DNA of 64,000 nt, from positions 151,246 to 215,245 of the forward strand of contig NZ_JABTCF010000010.1 in assembly GCF_014596745.1 (NCBI RefSeq), written 5' to 3'. Numbering within the stretch: the stretch's first letter is position 1; each line of letters opens with the position of its first letter. This stretch comes from Maribacter aquimaris (GTDB lineage: Bacteria > Bacteroidota > Bacteroidia > Flavobacteriales > Flavobacteriaceae). The notes beneath the pieces were generated by a model. It worked only from the letters and a program-made list of their open reading frames with translations. It ran no database searches and was not told the origin of the DNA. The position numbers and the translations under genes were made by a program. Below, one piece after another: positions 35,578-44,838 of the stretch.

Positions 35578-37461
35578 TTAATTTCCTTCCATCATGGCCG
35601 AAAGCTCAAACCATCGTTCGGTTTTTGTTTCAATGGCCTCCGCGATTTCCTTTAATGCTATAGAAAGCGCATCGATCTTCTCTCCGGAAAGATTACCTTC
35701 GGCAAATTTGTTTTGCAATTCCTTTTTCTTTTTCTCCAATCGTTGTATGTCCTTTTCCAGTGATTTGTATTCCTTTTGCTCGATATAAGAGAGTTTTGTT
35801 ACGGTGTTTTCCTCTTTCCAGGAGTTTTTTGCCGAACTGTTTTCATTGGTCTTGTTCTTTTCAGACCTGGTTTCTACCAACTGACTGTCCTCATAAGCCC
35901 TGTAATCGGAATAATTGCCGGGAAAATCCTCAATAACGGCATTTCCCCTAAAAACAAAGAGGTGGTCTACGATCTTGTCCATGAAATAACGGTCATGCGA
36001 TACGACCATGAGGCATCCGGGAAAATCCAACAGAAAACTCTCCAGTACATTTAAGGTCATGATATCAAGGTCATTGGTAGGTTCATCCAAGATCAGGAAA
36101 TTCGGATTTTGGATCAGTACGGTACATAGGTAAAGACGTTTGCGTTCACCCCCACTTAACTTTTCGACAAAATCATATTGCTTTTTTCTATCGAATAAAA
36201 AGCGTTCAAGCAGCTGTTGTGCGGAAATTTGTTTTCCTTTTTTTAGGGGGATAAAATCCCCGAACTCCCGAATGACATCGATGACTTTTTGCCCTTGTTT
36301 GATCGTGATGCCTTTTTGGGTGTAATATCCTATTTTGATGGTTTCACCAATGACTACCTTGCCAGAGTCAGGTTGGTCCAAACCGGATAAAATATTTAGA
36401 AAGGTTGATTTTCCCGTACCGTTTTTGCCAATGACACCAATACGTTCCCCTTTGGTAAAGGTATATTCGAACTGGTCGAGGATGGGTTTTCCCGGATAGG
36501 TTTTGGATATTTTATGGAGTTCAAGGATCTTACTCCCTATGCGTTCCATGTTTAATTCGAGTTGCACCTCATGCTCTATACGGCGTTGATGTGCCTTTTC
36601 TTTGATATCCTTAAAGTCATCGATCCTTGACTTTGATTTAGTGGTCCTGGCCTTGGGTTGTCTCCTCATCCATGTCAATTCCTTTTTGAAGAGTGACTTG
36701 GATTTATGTTGTTCAACGGCTTCCTGTTCCAAACGCGCTTCCTTTTTTTCCAGATAATAGGAATAATTGCCTTTGTAGGGGTATAATTTGCCACCGTCCA
36801 ATTCGATGATTTCATTACAGACCCGCTCCAGGAAATAACGGTCGTGGGTAACCATGAACAAGGTTATGTTTTCCTTTGAAAAGTATTGTTCGAGCCATTC
36901 GATCATTTCCAAGTCCAAATGGTTGGTAGGTTCATCCAGGATCAATAGGTCAGGTCTATTGATGAGTGCATTGGCCAAGGCCAATCGTTTTTTCTGTCCA
37001 CCCGACAGAAGCCCCACTTTGGCGTGGATGTCTTCCAATTTCAGTTTGAAGAGGATCTGCTTGTATTGGGTCTCGAAATCCCAAGCGTCATGGCGGTCCA
37101 TCCCTTCAAAGGCTTTTTGGTAAGCCTCTTCGTCTTCAGGGTTTTCCAATGCTTTTTCGTACGCCAGGATTATCCTGAGTATTTCATTGTCAGAGGCAAA
37201 AATGGTCTCTTCAACGGTTAGGTCGGGATTGAGGTCGGGTTCCTGTTCCAGGAAAGACACCCGTACTCCTTTTCGATAATTGACCAGTCCGGCATCGGGA
37301 ACGTCCTTGCCGGAAAGAATGTTGAGTATTGAAGTTTTACCGTCGCCATTCTTGGCGATCAAGGCAATCTTCTGATCCTTATTGACCCCAAAGGATAGAT
37401 TTTCAAAAAGGACAAGTTCACCATAGGACTTCGCTATGTTTTCAACAGAAAGTAGGTTCAT
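35578..37461 (-). CDS. ABC-F family ATPase (Uup-like)
   Basis: A 627-residue protein with two ABC domains on one chain and no membrane segments. Walker A motifs are KNGDGKTS (about 37-44) and GKNGTGKST; signatures are LSGGQKKR and LSGGERKR; Walker B LLILDEPTNHLDL and FLILDEPTNDLDI. The linker between domains is long and basic, and the C-terminus ends in a coiled coil (YIEQKEYKSLEKDIQRLEKK), the Uup-type arrangement. ABC-F proteins act on ribosomes or, for Uup, also affect DNA transposon excision. The DUF4105 gene overlaps its start by four bases. Confidence 0.9.
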   Translation of the reverse strand: MNLLSVENIAKSYGELVLFENLSFGVNKDQKIALIAKNGDGKTSILNILSGKDVPDAGLVNYRKGVRVSFLEQEPDLNPDLTVEETIFASDNEILRIILAYEKALENPEDEEAYQKAFEGMDRHDAWDFETQYKQILFKLKLEDIHAKVGLLSGGQKKRLALANALINRPDLLILDEPTNHLDLEMIEWLEQYFSKENITLFMVTHDRYFLERVCNEIIELDGGKLYPYKGNYSYYLEKKEARLEQEAVEQHKSKSLFKKELTWMRRQPKARTTKSKSRIDDFKDIKEKAHQRRIEHEVQLELNMERIGSKILELHKISKTYPGKPILDQFEYTFTKGERIGVIGKNGTGKSTFLNILSGLDQPDSGKVVIGETIKIGYYTQKGITIKQGQKVIDVIREFGDFIPLKKGKQISAQQLLERFLFDRKKQYDFVEKLSGGERKRLYLCTVLIQNPNFLILDEPTNDLDIMTLNVLESFLLDFPGCLMVVSHDRYFMDKIVDHLFVFRGNAVIEDFPGNYSDYRAYEDSQLVETRSEKNKTNENSSAKNSWKEENTVTKLSYIEQKEYKSLEKDIQRLEKKKKELQNKFAEGNLSGEKIDALSIALKEIAEAIETKTERWFELSAMMEGN

Positions 37462-38648
37462 ATTCGGGAATGGGTGTTTTGTTTGTGATTACGGGAATAT
37501 AAAAAGAAATACCGAGAACCTAACGCCAATAAGATGGGGATAAGCACCGGGGAAAATATTTGAACCTTCATTATCCATAAGCCGATAACCACGAATAGCA
37601 TCAAGATTAAAAATAGCATGTATTTGACGATCCATTCGGGAAGTGCTTTTTTACGCCCTACCAAAAAGGCAAGGACCAAATTGAATGGAAATGCCCAAAG
37701 GATATTAAAATTATTGGCGGTAGCGGTATGGTCCGTGATGAACCATAAAAAGAAAATAAGTATCCCGGCGAGCCCTGTTATTAGGAAGAGGGCGAAATCC
37801 ATTCCCTTAGTCCGTTTATTGTTCTTGTAATCCTTATAGGTTATACTAAAAACCAAAACCATCAACATTATGGACCAAAACAGTGGGGTAAGTAAAAAAT
37901 TACTTTTGTGTTCCGTGATTTTGGGTTGGTATAGGAAAACCTCTTTGGGGGCTAAAGGTTGGTTGTCCAATTTAGCGAAGTTCAATTGCTGCATTATATA
38001 TTGGGGCAGGAACATGTGTTCTTTTGGTGTTGCCAAATCGTCAATGACGGCCCCAAGGGCTAGGTCTATACCGAAGGAAGACCATGAATTAACCGGCATA
38101 TTTTGTCGTATAAGCTCGCGATGGGTGTATTGATTCTTAAGGTAGTTTTTATCGAAGACCAATTTATTGCCGTAAACCGAATCGAGAACATCCCAAATCT
38201 TGGTGGCACAGTTGTTATAAAAGAAGTCATAGGGGTAGCCTCTGTTTTCGGGAAGGTAATTGTGCTCTAAAAACTGGAACAGCTTGTTTCTCTCGGTTTG
38301 GGATAGTTCCAGGACCTGTTCCTTTACCCAGCGTTTATCATATTTGTATTCGCGGATAAAATTGGGGTATTGCTGTCGGGCCAACATATAATCCAGTTTT
38401 CCTTGGGCAAATTTCACATAAAAGTTGTCCGAATAAAAATCGAACACCCCATAATTATAAACGACATCTATGCCAATGGCAGGGTCTTTTACGCGAAAGG
38501 CACTGTGCCCGAAGGTGGAATAGAGTTGGTCGCCAGGCCCGCAGGTCAAAACACTGATTTTTGACAATGGGGACAATTCCGGAACCTGGGAATACCCCGT
38601 AAGTGTAATGAAAAATAAAAGGAATGTGATTAACCTTTTTAATGGCAT
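37458..38648 (-). CDS. DUF4105 (Lnb-type) periplasmic/membrane protein
   Basis: A 396-residue protein with an N-terminal signal (LITFLLFFITLTGYSQ), a soluble domain of about 230 residues and four or five membrane segments at the C-terminal end. The soluble domain has the features of the Lnb N-terminal periplasmic domain family: LTCGPGDQLYSTFGHSAFRV and PYDFFYNNCATKIWDVLDS, which contain the His and Cys of a possible papain-like catalytic pair. Enzymatic activity has not been deduced here. Its end overlaps the ABC-F start by four bases (ATGA). Confidence 0.82.
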   Translation of the reverse strand: MPLKRLITFLLFFITLTGYSQVPELSPLSKISVLTCGPGDQLYSTFGHSAFRVKDPAIGIDVVYNYGVFDFYSDNFYVKFAQGKLDYMLARQQYPNFIREYKYDKRWVKEQVLELSQTERNKLFQFLEHNYLPENRGYPYDFFYNNCATKIWDVLDSVYGNKLVFDKNYLKNQYTHRELIRQNMPVNSWSSFGIDLALGAVIDDLATPKEHMFLPQYIMQQLNFAKLDNQPLAPKEVFLYQPKITEHKSNFLLTPLFWSIMLMVLVFSITYKDYKNNKRTKGMDFALFLITGLAGILIFFLWFITDHTATANNFNILWAFPFNLVLAFLVGRKKALPEWIVKYMLFLILMLFVVIGLWIMKVQIFSPVLIPILLALGSRYFFLYSRNHKQNTHSRI

Positions 38649-38947
38649 AATGTTTCGATAGAAATTTTCAATGACAAATATCTGAATAAATTGTTTAGAA
38701 GGTAGTTTTATCTTTGGGCATCTTGATGATTAGGTTTGCCAAAGGTAAGGTTTACTTTGATTTTGGCCAGCCTCATTTTATGCAATAGGATTTGTATTGG
38801 GTTGTTATCGGTAATGTATTCAAAGTTTGTTGATGTGGATAGGGGGAAGGGAAGCAAGGCGGGTTTAGGGGCAGTACAAATAATTAGGGAAGGGAAATTG
38901 GAAATAGTATTCCTATAAATATCTTATTTTTACATAAACAAGTAGTC

Positions 38948-39703
38948 ATGAAACGTCATATTCCCAATCTGATCACCTTAATGAATGTCTTCTGTGGCTC
39001 TGTGGCTACGGTATTTGCCGTACTGAACCAGTTGGAGCTTGCCGCCTTTTTTGTTTTCCTGGGGATTATCTTTGATTTTTTTGATGGAATGGCAGCCCGG
39101 ATCTTAAATGTAAAAAGTGAATTGGGGTTGCAGTTGGATTCCCTGGCCGATGTAATTACCAGTGGTCTTGTGCCCGGTATTGTCATGTTCCAGTTATTGG
39201 CCATGTCAATGAATGGTGGATGGAATGTGAGCTTGTCTTCCCAGGCGGCACATGATACCTTTTGGGTTGGACTTAAAGTTGCCCCTTTACCCTTTTTGGG
39301 CTTTTTGATTACTTTGGCATCGGCATATCGCTTGGCGAAATTCAATATTGATGACAACCAAACCAGTTCTTTTATAGGACTACCCACACCGGCCAATGCC
39401 TTGTTGATCCTGTCCCTACCCTTGATCCTGTTGTACCAGAACAATGATATATTGAACGGTATTATCCTTAATCAATGGTTTTTGATTGGGATTACGATTT
39501 TAAGTGCGTATTTGCTGAATTCGAAATTGGAACTGTTTGCCTTAAAGTTCAAGAATTGGAATTTTAAGGATAATTCGCAACGTTATATTTTCCTTATCGT
39601 GAGTTTGGTGCTCTTGCTGACCATGAAGTATTTGGCCATACCTGCGATTATTGTCTTTTATATTTTGAGCTCTGCTGTCGGAAATGTATCCAAAAAGGCT
39701 TAG
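38948..39703 (+). CDS. pssA: CDP-alcohol phosphatidyltransferase, phosphatidylserine synthase type
   Basis: A 251-residue membrane enzyme with about six to eight hydrophobic segments. The CDP-alcohol phosphotransferase signature is complete: Asp46-Gly47, Ala50-Arg51, Gly60, Asp64 and Asp68, within the segment at about 46-68. The N-terminus KRHIPNLITLMNVFCGSVAT matches bacterial CDP-diacylglycerol-serine O-phosphatidyltransferases. It would make phosphatidylserine, the precursor of phosphatidylethanolamine, at the inner membrane. Its stop lies five bases from the converging lptB stop. Confidence 0.9.
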   Translation: MKRHIPNLITLMNVFCGSVATVFAVLNQLELAAFFVFLGIIFDFFDGMAARILNVKSELGLQLDSLADVITSGLVPGIVMFQLLAMSMNGGWNVSLSSQAAHDTFWVGLKVAPLPFLGFLITLASAYRLAKFNIDDNQTSSFIGLPTPANALLILSLPLILLYQNNDILNGIILNQWFLIGITILSAYLLNSKLELFALKFKNWNFKDNSQRYIFLIVSLVLLLTMKYLAIPAIIVFYILSSAVGNVSKKA

Positions 39704-39708
39704 TTGCC

Positions 39709-40449
39709 TTAAAAATCGAGCTTCTTTTTACGTAGCTCAAAATTTTGTCCCAAGTATACCTTACGAACCATTTCGTCAGCAGCGAGGTCTTCCGGTACAC
39801 CGGATTTTAAGATTCCCCCTTCGAACATTAAATAGGAACGTTCGGTAATGGCCAAGGTTTCCTGAACATTATGGTCAGTGATGAGGATGCCAATGTTCTT
39901 ATCCTTTAAATGGGCTACGATACGCTGGATATCCTCAACGGCTACGGGGTCAACCCCCGCAAAGGGTTCATCCAAAAGAATGAATTTTGGGTCGGTAGCC
40001 AAGGCCCGGGCGATTTCGGTTCTACGACGTTCTCCCCCTGAAAGTAAATCACCCCTGTTTTTTCGAATATGGCCAAGGCCGAATTCCTCAATGAGCGATT
40101 CCATTTTCATAAGTTGCTCTTTTTTGCTGAGATCGGTCAGCTGTAGCACGCTTAATATATTCTTTTCAATACTTAATTTTCGAAATACCGAAGCCTCTTG
40201 GGCCAAATATCCAATACCATTTTGGGCGCGTTTGTACATGGGGAAATTGGTGATTTCCATATCATCCAGGTAAATCTTGCCCGTATTAGGTTTTATAAGG
40301 CCGACAATCATGTAGAAAGAGGTGGTTTTCCCCGCGCCATTAGGTCCTAAAAGTCCAACGATTTCACCTTGGTTGACTTCCAAGGAAATCCCTTTTACCA
40401 CCTGGCGCCCCCTATAGGCCTTCATAATATTATCTGCTCTAAGCTTCAT
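39709..40449 (-). CDS. lptB: LPS export ABC transporter ATP-binding protein LptB
   Basis: A 246-residue ATPase. Walker [10 protein letters not shown] is at 35-43, the signature [15 protein letters not shown] begins at 136, Walker B ILLDEP is at 157-162, and the switch histidine is His193 in TDHNVQET. The LptB-typical segment [18 protein letters not shown] is present. It powers extraction of lipopolysaccharide from the inner membrane with LptF/LptG and LptC, which are not in this window. A tatC and kdsD gene follow upstream on the same strand, a common flavobacterial arrangement around LPS precursors. Confidence 0.95.
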   Translation of the reverse strand: MKLRADNIMKAYRGRQVVKGISLEVNQGEIVGLLGPNGAGKTTSFYMIVGLIKPNTGKIYLDDMEITNFPMYKRAQNGIGYLAQEASVFRKLSIEKNILSVLQLTDLSKKEQLMKMESLIEEFGLGHIRKNRGDLLSGGERRRTEIARALATDPKFILLDEPFAGVDPVAVEDIQRIVAHLKDKNIGILITDHNVQETLAITERSYLMFEGGILKSGVPEDLAADEMVRKVYLGQNFELRKKKLDF

Positions 40450-40530
40450 AAGCGGATTCGGATAAATTCAAATAAATATCCCCCAAATCTAAATCTAAAT
40501 ACTGGGTGATGGTTTCTTATTCACTGTTTT

Positions 40531-41385
40531 TTAACCTTTTTTCTTTTTCTCGGCAGCCAATTTGGCCTCTTTTTTTGCATCTGCCCGTAATACCATTTTG
40601 GAAATATGGATACTGACCTGATACAATATAAGCACGGGTACGGCCACAATAATCTGACTGGTCACATCAGGAGGGGTGATTACCGCAGATAGGATTAGAA
40701 CGATCACCAAGGCAATTTTTCGATACTTTCTTAGGATTTCGGGGGTTACCAAACCTGTTTTGGTCAGAAAATAAATGATTATGGGTAACTCAAATATTAT
40801 TCCACATGCGATAACCGATGTCCTTAAAGTAGCTATATATGATCCTATGTCAAATTCGTTCAGTACAATATCACTAACCTGATAGGTTCCTAAAAAGTTA
40901 ATGGATAAGGGAGCCACAACATAATACCCAAAAAGCACACCCATAAAGAAAAGTAAAGATGCGATGAAAATGAATCCTCTTGAGTTTTTGCGCTCTTTCT
41001 CATACAACCCGGGGCTAATGAACTTCCATATTTCATAGAGTACATAAGGGAACCCTATGATAAAACCGGCCCAAATGGCAGTCCAAATATCGGCGGAGAA
41101 CTGCCCGCCCATCAATCGACTCTGTATGGTGAAAGGTAATTTTTCGGCACAAAAGGCAGATTCTATACCAAAGAATGTCGCGATATCGCAAAAGAAACGA
41201 TATGTGGGAAAATCCATTCTTGTCGGAGCAAAGATGATGTTGTCAAAAATGAAACGACTCATTACGAATGCTACGATCCCAATAAGGACAATCGCAAGAA
41301 TACTTCGAATCAAATGCCATCTCAATTCTTCAAGATGGTCAAGAAAAGACATTTCGTCCGGACTTTTTCTCTCGGTTTCAGCCAT
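40531..41385 (-). CDS. tatC: Twin-arginine translocase subunit TatC
   Basis: A 284-residue membrane protein with six hydrophobic segments. The conserved cytoplasmic start MSFLDHLEELRWHLIRSIL is present, as is the FIIGFPYVLYEIWKFISPGLYEKERK segment and SAVITPPDVTSQIIVAVPV near the end. TatC recognises twin-arginine signals of folded proteins, such as the Gfo/Idh protein encoded at 22501. The ATG overlaps the stop of kdsD by one base (TAATG), so the two are translationally linked. TatA is not adjacent. Confidence 0.95.
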   Translation of the reverse strand: MAETERKSPDEMSFLDHLEELRWHLIRSILAIVLIGIVAFVMSRFIFDNIIFAPTRMDFPTYRFFCDIATFFGIESAFCAEKLPFTIQSRLMGGQFSADIWTAIWAGFIIGFPYVLYEIWKFISPGLYEKERKNSRGFIFIASLLFFMGVLFGYYVVAPLSINFLGTYQVSDIVLNEFDIGSYIATLRTSVIACGIIFELPIIIYFLTKTGLVTPEILRKYRKIALVIVLILSAVITPPDVTSQIIVAVPVLILYQVSIHISKMVLRADAKKEAKLAAEKKKKG

Positions 41386-42350
41386 TATATTATGCCCTCG
41401 TTTATTAAGTTGTGTAAATGTACTATGCCCTTATAGGCTCCATTCTTTACGGCCAATAATTGCGAGATTTCGTTTTCTTGCATACGTTCAAGAGCTGTAA
41501 TGGCAAGTTTGTCCGTCTCAATGGTTTTCGGATTGGCACTCATGATATCCTCGGCTTTGAGTCCGTTGATATTTTCATATTTGTTCAACATTCTGCGAAT
41601 ATCCCCATCAGTGACAACACCTACAAGTTTTTCGTCATTTATTACTGCAGTGACCCCCAACATTTTTTCAGATATTTCAACGATGACCTGACGAACATCG
41701 GTAGCTACATCGACCTGGGGCTTCATATTGGTTTGGACAATATCGTTGACAGTAAGGTACAATCGTTTGCCCAAGGAGCCCCCTGGGTGGTATTTCGCAA
41801 AATCCTTGCTGCTGAACCCTTTAAGTTCCAACAGGCAAATGGCAAGGGCATCCCCCATGACCAATTGTGCCGTTGTACTGGTGGTTGGTGCTAGGTTATT
41901 GGGGCAGGCTTCTTTTTCGACATAGGTGTTCAATATATGATCGGCATGTTGTGCCAAGAAAGATTCTGTATTGCCTGTCATCCCTATCAAAAGATTTTTA
42001 CCCCGTTTGATCAGGGGTACCAGCATTTTGATTTCTGGGGTGTTACCGCTTTTGGAGATACAAATGACAATGTCATTATCCTGTACGGTCCCTAAATCAC
42101 CATGTATGGCATCCGCGGCATGCATAAAAATCGCAGGTGTTCCGGTGGAGTTCAAGGTGGCCACTATCTTGGTGGCAATAATAGCACTTTTGCCTATGCC
42201 CGAGATTACGACCCTGCCTTTGGAGTTTAAAATACTGTTGACCGTTAGGGTAAAATCCCCATCTAAGAGGTGTGCCAAATTCCCAATGGCCGCACTTTCG
42301 GTTTCAATGGTCTTTTTGGCAATTTTGAATATGGTTTCGGAATTGTTCAA
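41385..42350 (-). CDS. kdsD: Arabinose-5-phosphate isomerase (KdsD/KpsF)
   Basis: A 321-residue enzyme with an N-terminal SIS domain (about 1-190, with SGIGKSAIIATKIVATLNST and HAADAIHGDLG) and two C-terminal CBS domains (VTDGDIRRMLNKYEN in the first). It converts ribulose 5-phosphate to arabinose 5-phosphate, the first step to Kdo of lipopolysaccharide. It starts at TTG (42350) with no suitable ATG nearby and is followed by tatC with a one-base overlap. Divergent recQ begins 195 bases away. Confidence 0.93.
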   Translation of the reverse strand: MNNSETIFKIAKKTIETESAAIGNLAHLLDGDFTLTVNSILNSKGRVVISGIGKSAIIATKIVATLNSTGTPAIFMHAADAIHGDLGTVQDNDIVICISKSGNTPEIKMLVPLIKRGKNLLIGMTGNTESFLAQHADHILNTYVEKEACPNNLAPTTSTTAQLVMGDALAICLLELKGFSSKDFAKYHPGGSLGKRLYLTVNDIVQTNMKPQVDVATDVRQVIVEISEKMLGVTAVINDEKLVGVVTDGDIRRMLNKYENINGLKAEDIMSANPKTIETDKLAITALERMQENEISQLLAVKNGAYKGIVHLHNLINEGII

Positions 42351-42454
42351 GGTATATTTGAAGTTAAGGATTGTTATCCTAAAAGAATGTCTTATATTTA
42401 AGTTTACAAAATTACATAAACTTAATTTTATAAAACAGTTAAGTTTTAAACGAT

Positions 42455-42494
42455 GTTAAGGAAGGATTTGTTTCGTAAAACAAAACGCCTTAAC
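42455..42494. repeat. Strong two-tier stem-loop between kdsD and recQ
   Basis: Outer arms GTTAAGG (42455-42461) and CCTTAAC (42488-42494) enclose inner arms TTTGTTT (42467-42473) and AAACAAA (42478-42484) around the loop CGTA. No T-run follows on either strand, so it is not a standard terminator. It sits in the divergent promoter region, just before the recQ -7 box. Confidence 0.6.
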
Positions 42495-42502
42495 TTCAAC
42501 TA

Positions 42503-42510
42503 TAAATTTG
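42503..42510 (+). promoter_or_regulatory. Candidate -7 box for recQ
   Basis: TAAATTTG matches TAnnTTTG exactly and lies 35 bases before the recQ ATG. A TTG at the usual -33 distance is not evident. Confidence 0.4.
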
Positions 42511-42545
42511 GTAGATGGCCCTAGGCCATTGAATTAAGAAATTAG

Positions 42546-44756
42546 ATGGTGAAAGAAGCAATGGGGCAGAATGATTATGATATACACGCCTCGTTAAAAA
42601 AGTATTTTGGGTTTTCCAAGTTCAAGGGACTGCAGGAACAAGTAATCAATAATATTGTTGAAGGAAATAATACTTTTGTAATTATGCCCACGGGCGGTGG
42701 CAAATCATTATGTTACCAACTACCGGCCTTAATGCATGAGGGTACCGCGATTATCGTATCCCCATTGATAGCCTTGATGAAAAATCAGGTAGATGCCATA
42801 AGGGGTATTTCCGATGATTATGGTATCGCACATGTATTGAACTCTTCATTGAACAAGACCGAGGTCAAACAAGTCAAAAACGATATTATATCAGGGGTTA
42901 CTAAGTTGTTGTATGTTGCTCCGGAATCATTGACCAAAGAGGAGTACATAGATTTTCTAAGATCTGTGAAAGTTTCTTTTGTTGCTGTTGATGAGGCGCA
43001 TTGTATTTCGGAATGGGGTCATGATTTTAGACCTGAATACAGGAATATAAGAACTATCGTAAGTAGGCTTGGTGACAATATTCCAATTATTGGCCTAACG
43101 GCTACAGCAACACCCAAAGTCCAGGAAGATATAATAAAGAATTTGGGAATTAACGATGCCAAGGTTTTTAAGGCATCGTTCAATAGACCCAATTTATTTT
43201 ATGAGGTACGCCCTAAAACGGCAAATGTTGATGCGGATATAATCCGGTATGTAAAACAAAATGCAGGTAAGTCTGGTATTATCTATTGTTTGAGCAGAAA
43301 AAGGGTTGAGGAATTGGCACAGGTTTTACAGGTAAATGGTGTTAGTGCCGTTCCCTACCATGCTGGTTTTGATGCCAAGACCCGTTCAAAGTACCAGGAT
43401 ATGTTCCTTATGGAAGATGTTGATGTTGTGGTGGCTACCATTGCATTCGGTATGGGTATAGATAAACCTGATGTTCGTTTCGTTATCCACCATGATATTC
43501 CGAAAAGTATTGAAAGTTACTATCAGGAAACCGGTCGTGCCGGAAGGGATGGGGGTGAAGGCCATTGTTTGGCGTTCTATTCCTATAAGGATATCGAGAA
43601 ATTGGAAAAATTCATGTCAGGTAAGCCTGTCGCTGAACAGGAGATAGGGAATGCCCTGTTGCAAGAGGTCGTCGCCTATGCGGAAACCTCCATGTCCCGT
43701 AGAAAATTCATGCTTCATTATTTTGGGGAAGAATTCGATGAGGTCAATGGGGATGGGGCCGATATGGATGACAATGCCCGTAATCCAAAAGAAAAACAGG
43801 AAGCGAAGGATGATGTGCTTAAATTGTTACGCACCGTAGAGGAAACCAGTGAAAAATTCAAGTCAAAGGAAGTTGTAAAAACGATTACGGGGCAAGTAAA
43901 CGCCTTGGTTTCATCCCATAAGGCCAATGAAAAGTCAGTGTTTGGCATAGGGTCAGATCAAAGTGTGAACCATTGGATGGCCTTGATCCGTCAGACGTTG
44001 GTGGCCGGACTTTTGAAAAAGGAAATTGAATTATACGGTATCCTTCATCTAACGGATAAAGGAAGGAAATTTTTGGTTAAGCCTACATCGTTTATGATGA
44101 CCAAAGACCATGAATATAGCAAGGAAAGGGACGAAGCTATTGTAAGTGCCTCTAAAGGGGGAGTGGCCGATGAGAAACTTTTGAAAATCTTAAAATCCCT
44201 TAGGAAGAAGCAGGCAGATAAATTGAGTGTACCCCCATTTGTGGTTTTCCAAGATCCTTCACTACAGGATATGGCACTGAAATATCCGATTTCCATGGAA
44301 GAGATGCTGAATATCTATGGAGTAGGGGAAGGTAAGGCCAAAAAATACGGTAAACCTTTTATTGATGCAATCAAAACGTATGTTGATGAAAATGATATTT
44401 TACGACCCGATGATTTGGTCGTGAAAAGTACCGGGGCAAATTCAGGATTGAAACTATACATCATTCAGAATGTGGACCGGAAATTAGGCTTGGAGGATAT
44501 TGCTTCGGCCAAAGGTCTTGAGATTCCTGAATTGATCAAGGAAATGGAACAGATCGTATATAGCGGTACAAAATTGAATATTGGCTATTATATCGATGAT
44601 GTTTTGGATGAAGACCAACAGGAAGAGATCCATGATTATTTCTTGGAGGCCGAAACCGATGATCTTGAGGAGGCCATGCAAGAGTTTGATGGCGAGTATG
44701 AGGAAGAAGATCTTCGTTTATATCGATTGAAGTTTATCAGTGAAGTGGCCAACTAA
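42546..44756 (+). CDS. recQ: ATP-dependent DNA helicase RecQ
   Basis: A 736-residue superfamily 2 helicase. Walker A is MPTGGGKSLCYQLPAL (Lys53), the DEAH box is at 149-152 (VDEAHCISEWGHDFRPEY), and motif VI reads YYQETGRAGRDG. The RecQ C-terminal region and an HRDC-like segment (about 545-625) follow, then an acidic end. It unwinds DNA in 3'-5' direction during recombination and replication restart. The four cysteines that bind zinc in E. coli RecQ are missing: the region reads TSMSRRKFMLHYFGEEFDEV and then NGDGADMDDN (401-410). ATG at 42546 is used; one at 42561 is also possible. Confidence 0.95.
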   Translation: MVKEAMGQNDYDIHASLKKYFGFSKFKGLQEQVINNIVEGNNTFVIMPTGGGKSLCYQLPALMHEGTAIIVSPLIALMKNQVDAIRGISDDYGIAHVLNSSLNKTEVKQVKNDIISGVTKLLYVAPESLTKEEYIDFLRSVKVSFVAVDEAHCISEWGHDFRPEYRNIRTIVSRLGDNIPIIGLTATATPKVQEDIIKNLGINDAKVFKASFNRPNLFYEVRPKTANVDADIIRYVKQNAGKSGIIYCLSRKRVEELAQVLQVNGVSAVPYHAGFDAKTRSKYQDMFLMEDVDVVVATIAFGMGIDKPDVRFVIHHDIPKSIESYYQETGRAGRDGGEGHCLAFYSYKDIEKLEKFMSGKPVAEQEIGNALLQEVVAYAETSMSRRKFMLHYFGEEFDEVNGDGADMDDNARNPKEKQEAKDDVLKLLRTVEETSEKFKSKEVVKTITGQVNALVSSHKANEKSVFGIGSDQSVNHWMALIRQTLVAGLLKKEIELYGILHLTDKGRKFLVKPTSFMMTKDHEYSKERDEAIVSASKGGVADEKLLKILKSLRKKQADKLSVPPFVVFQDPSLQDMALKYPISMEEMLNIYGVGEGKAKKYGKPFIDAIKTYVDENDILRPDDLVVKSTGANSGLKLYIIQNVDRKLGLEDIASAKGLEIPELIKEMEQIVYSGTKLNIGYYIDDVLDEDQQEEIHDYFLEAETDDLEEAMQEFDGEYEEEDLRLYRLKFISEVAN

Positions 44757-44783
44757 GGTTGGTTACACATCATTCTAAATAAT

Positions 44784-44817
44784 AAAAACGTCCTGAAAGC
44801 CTTCAGGACGTTTTTTT
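44784..44817 (+). terminator. Rho-independent terminator of recQ
   Basis: Inverted repeat AAAACGTCCTGAA / TTCAGGACGTTTT with loop AGCC and a T run. It is 27 bases after the recQ stop and may also serve the converging gene at 44839. Confidence 0.92.
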
Positions 44818-44838
44818 GTTTGCAGTTTTACCTATTGT

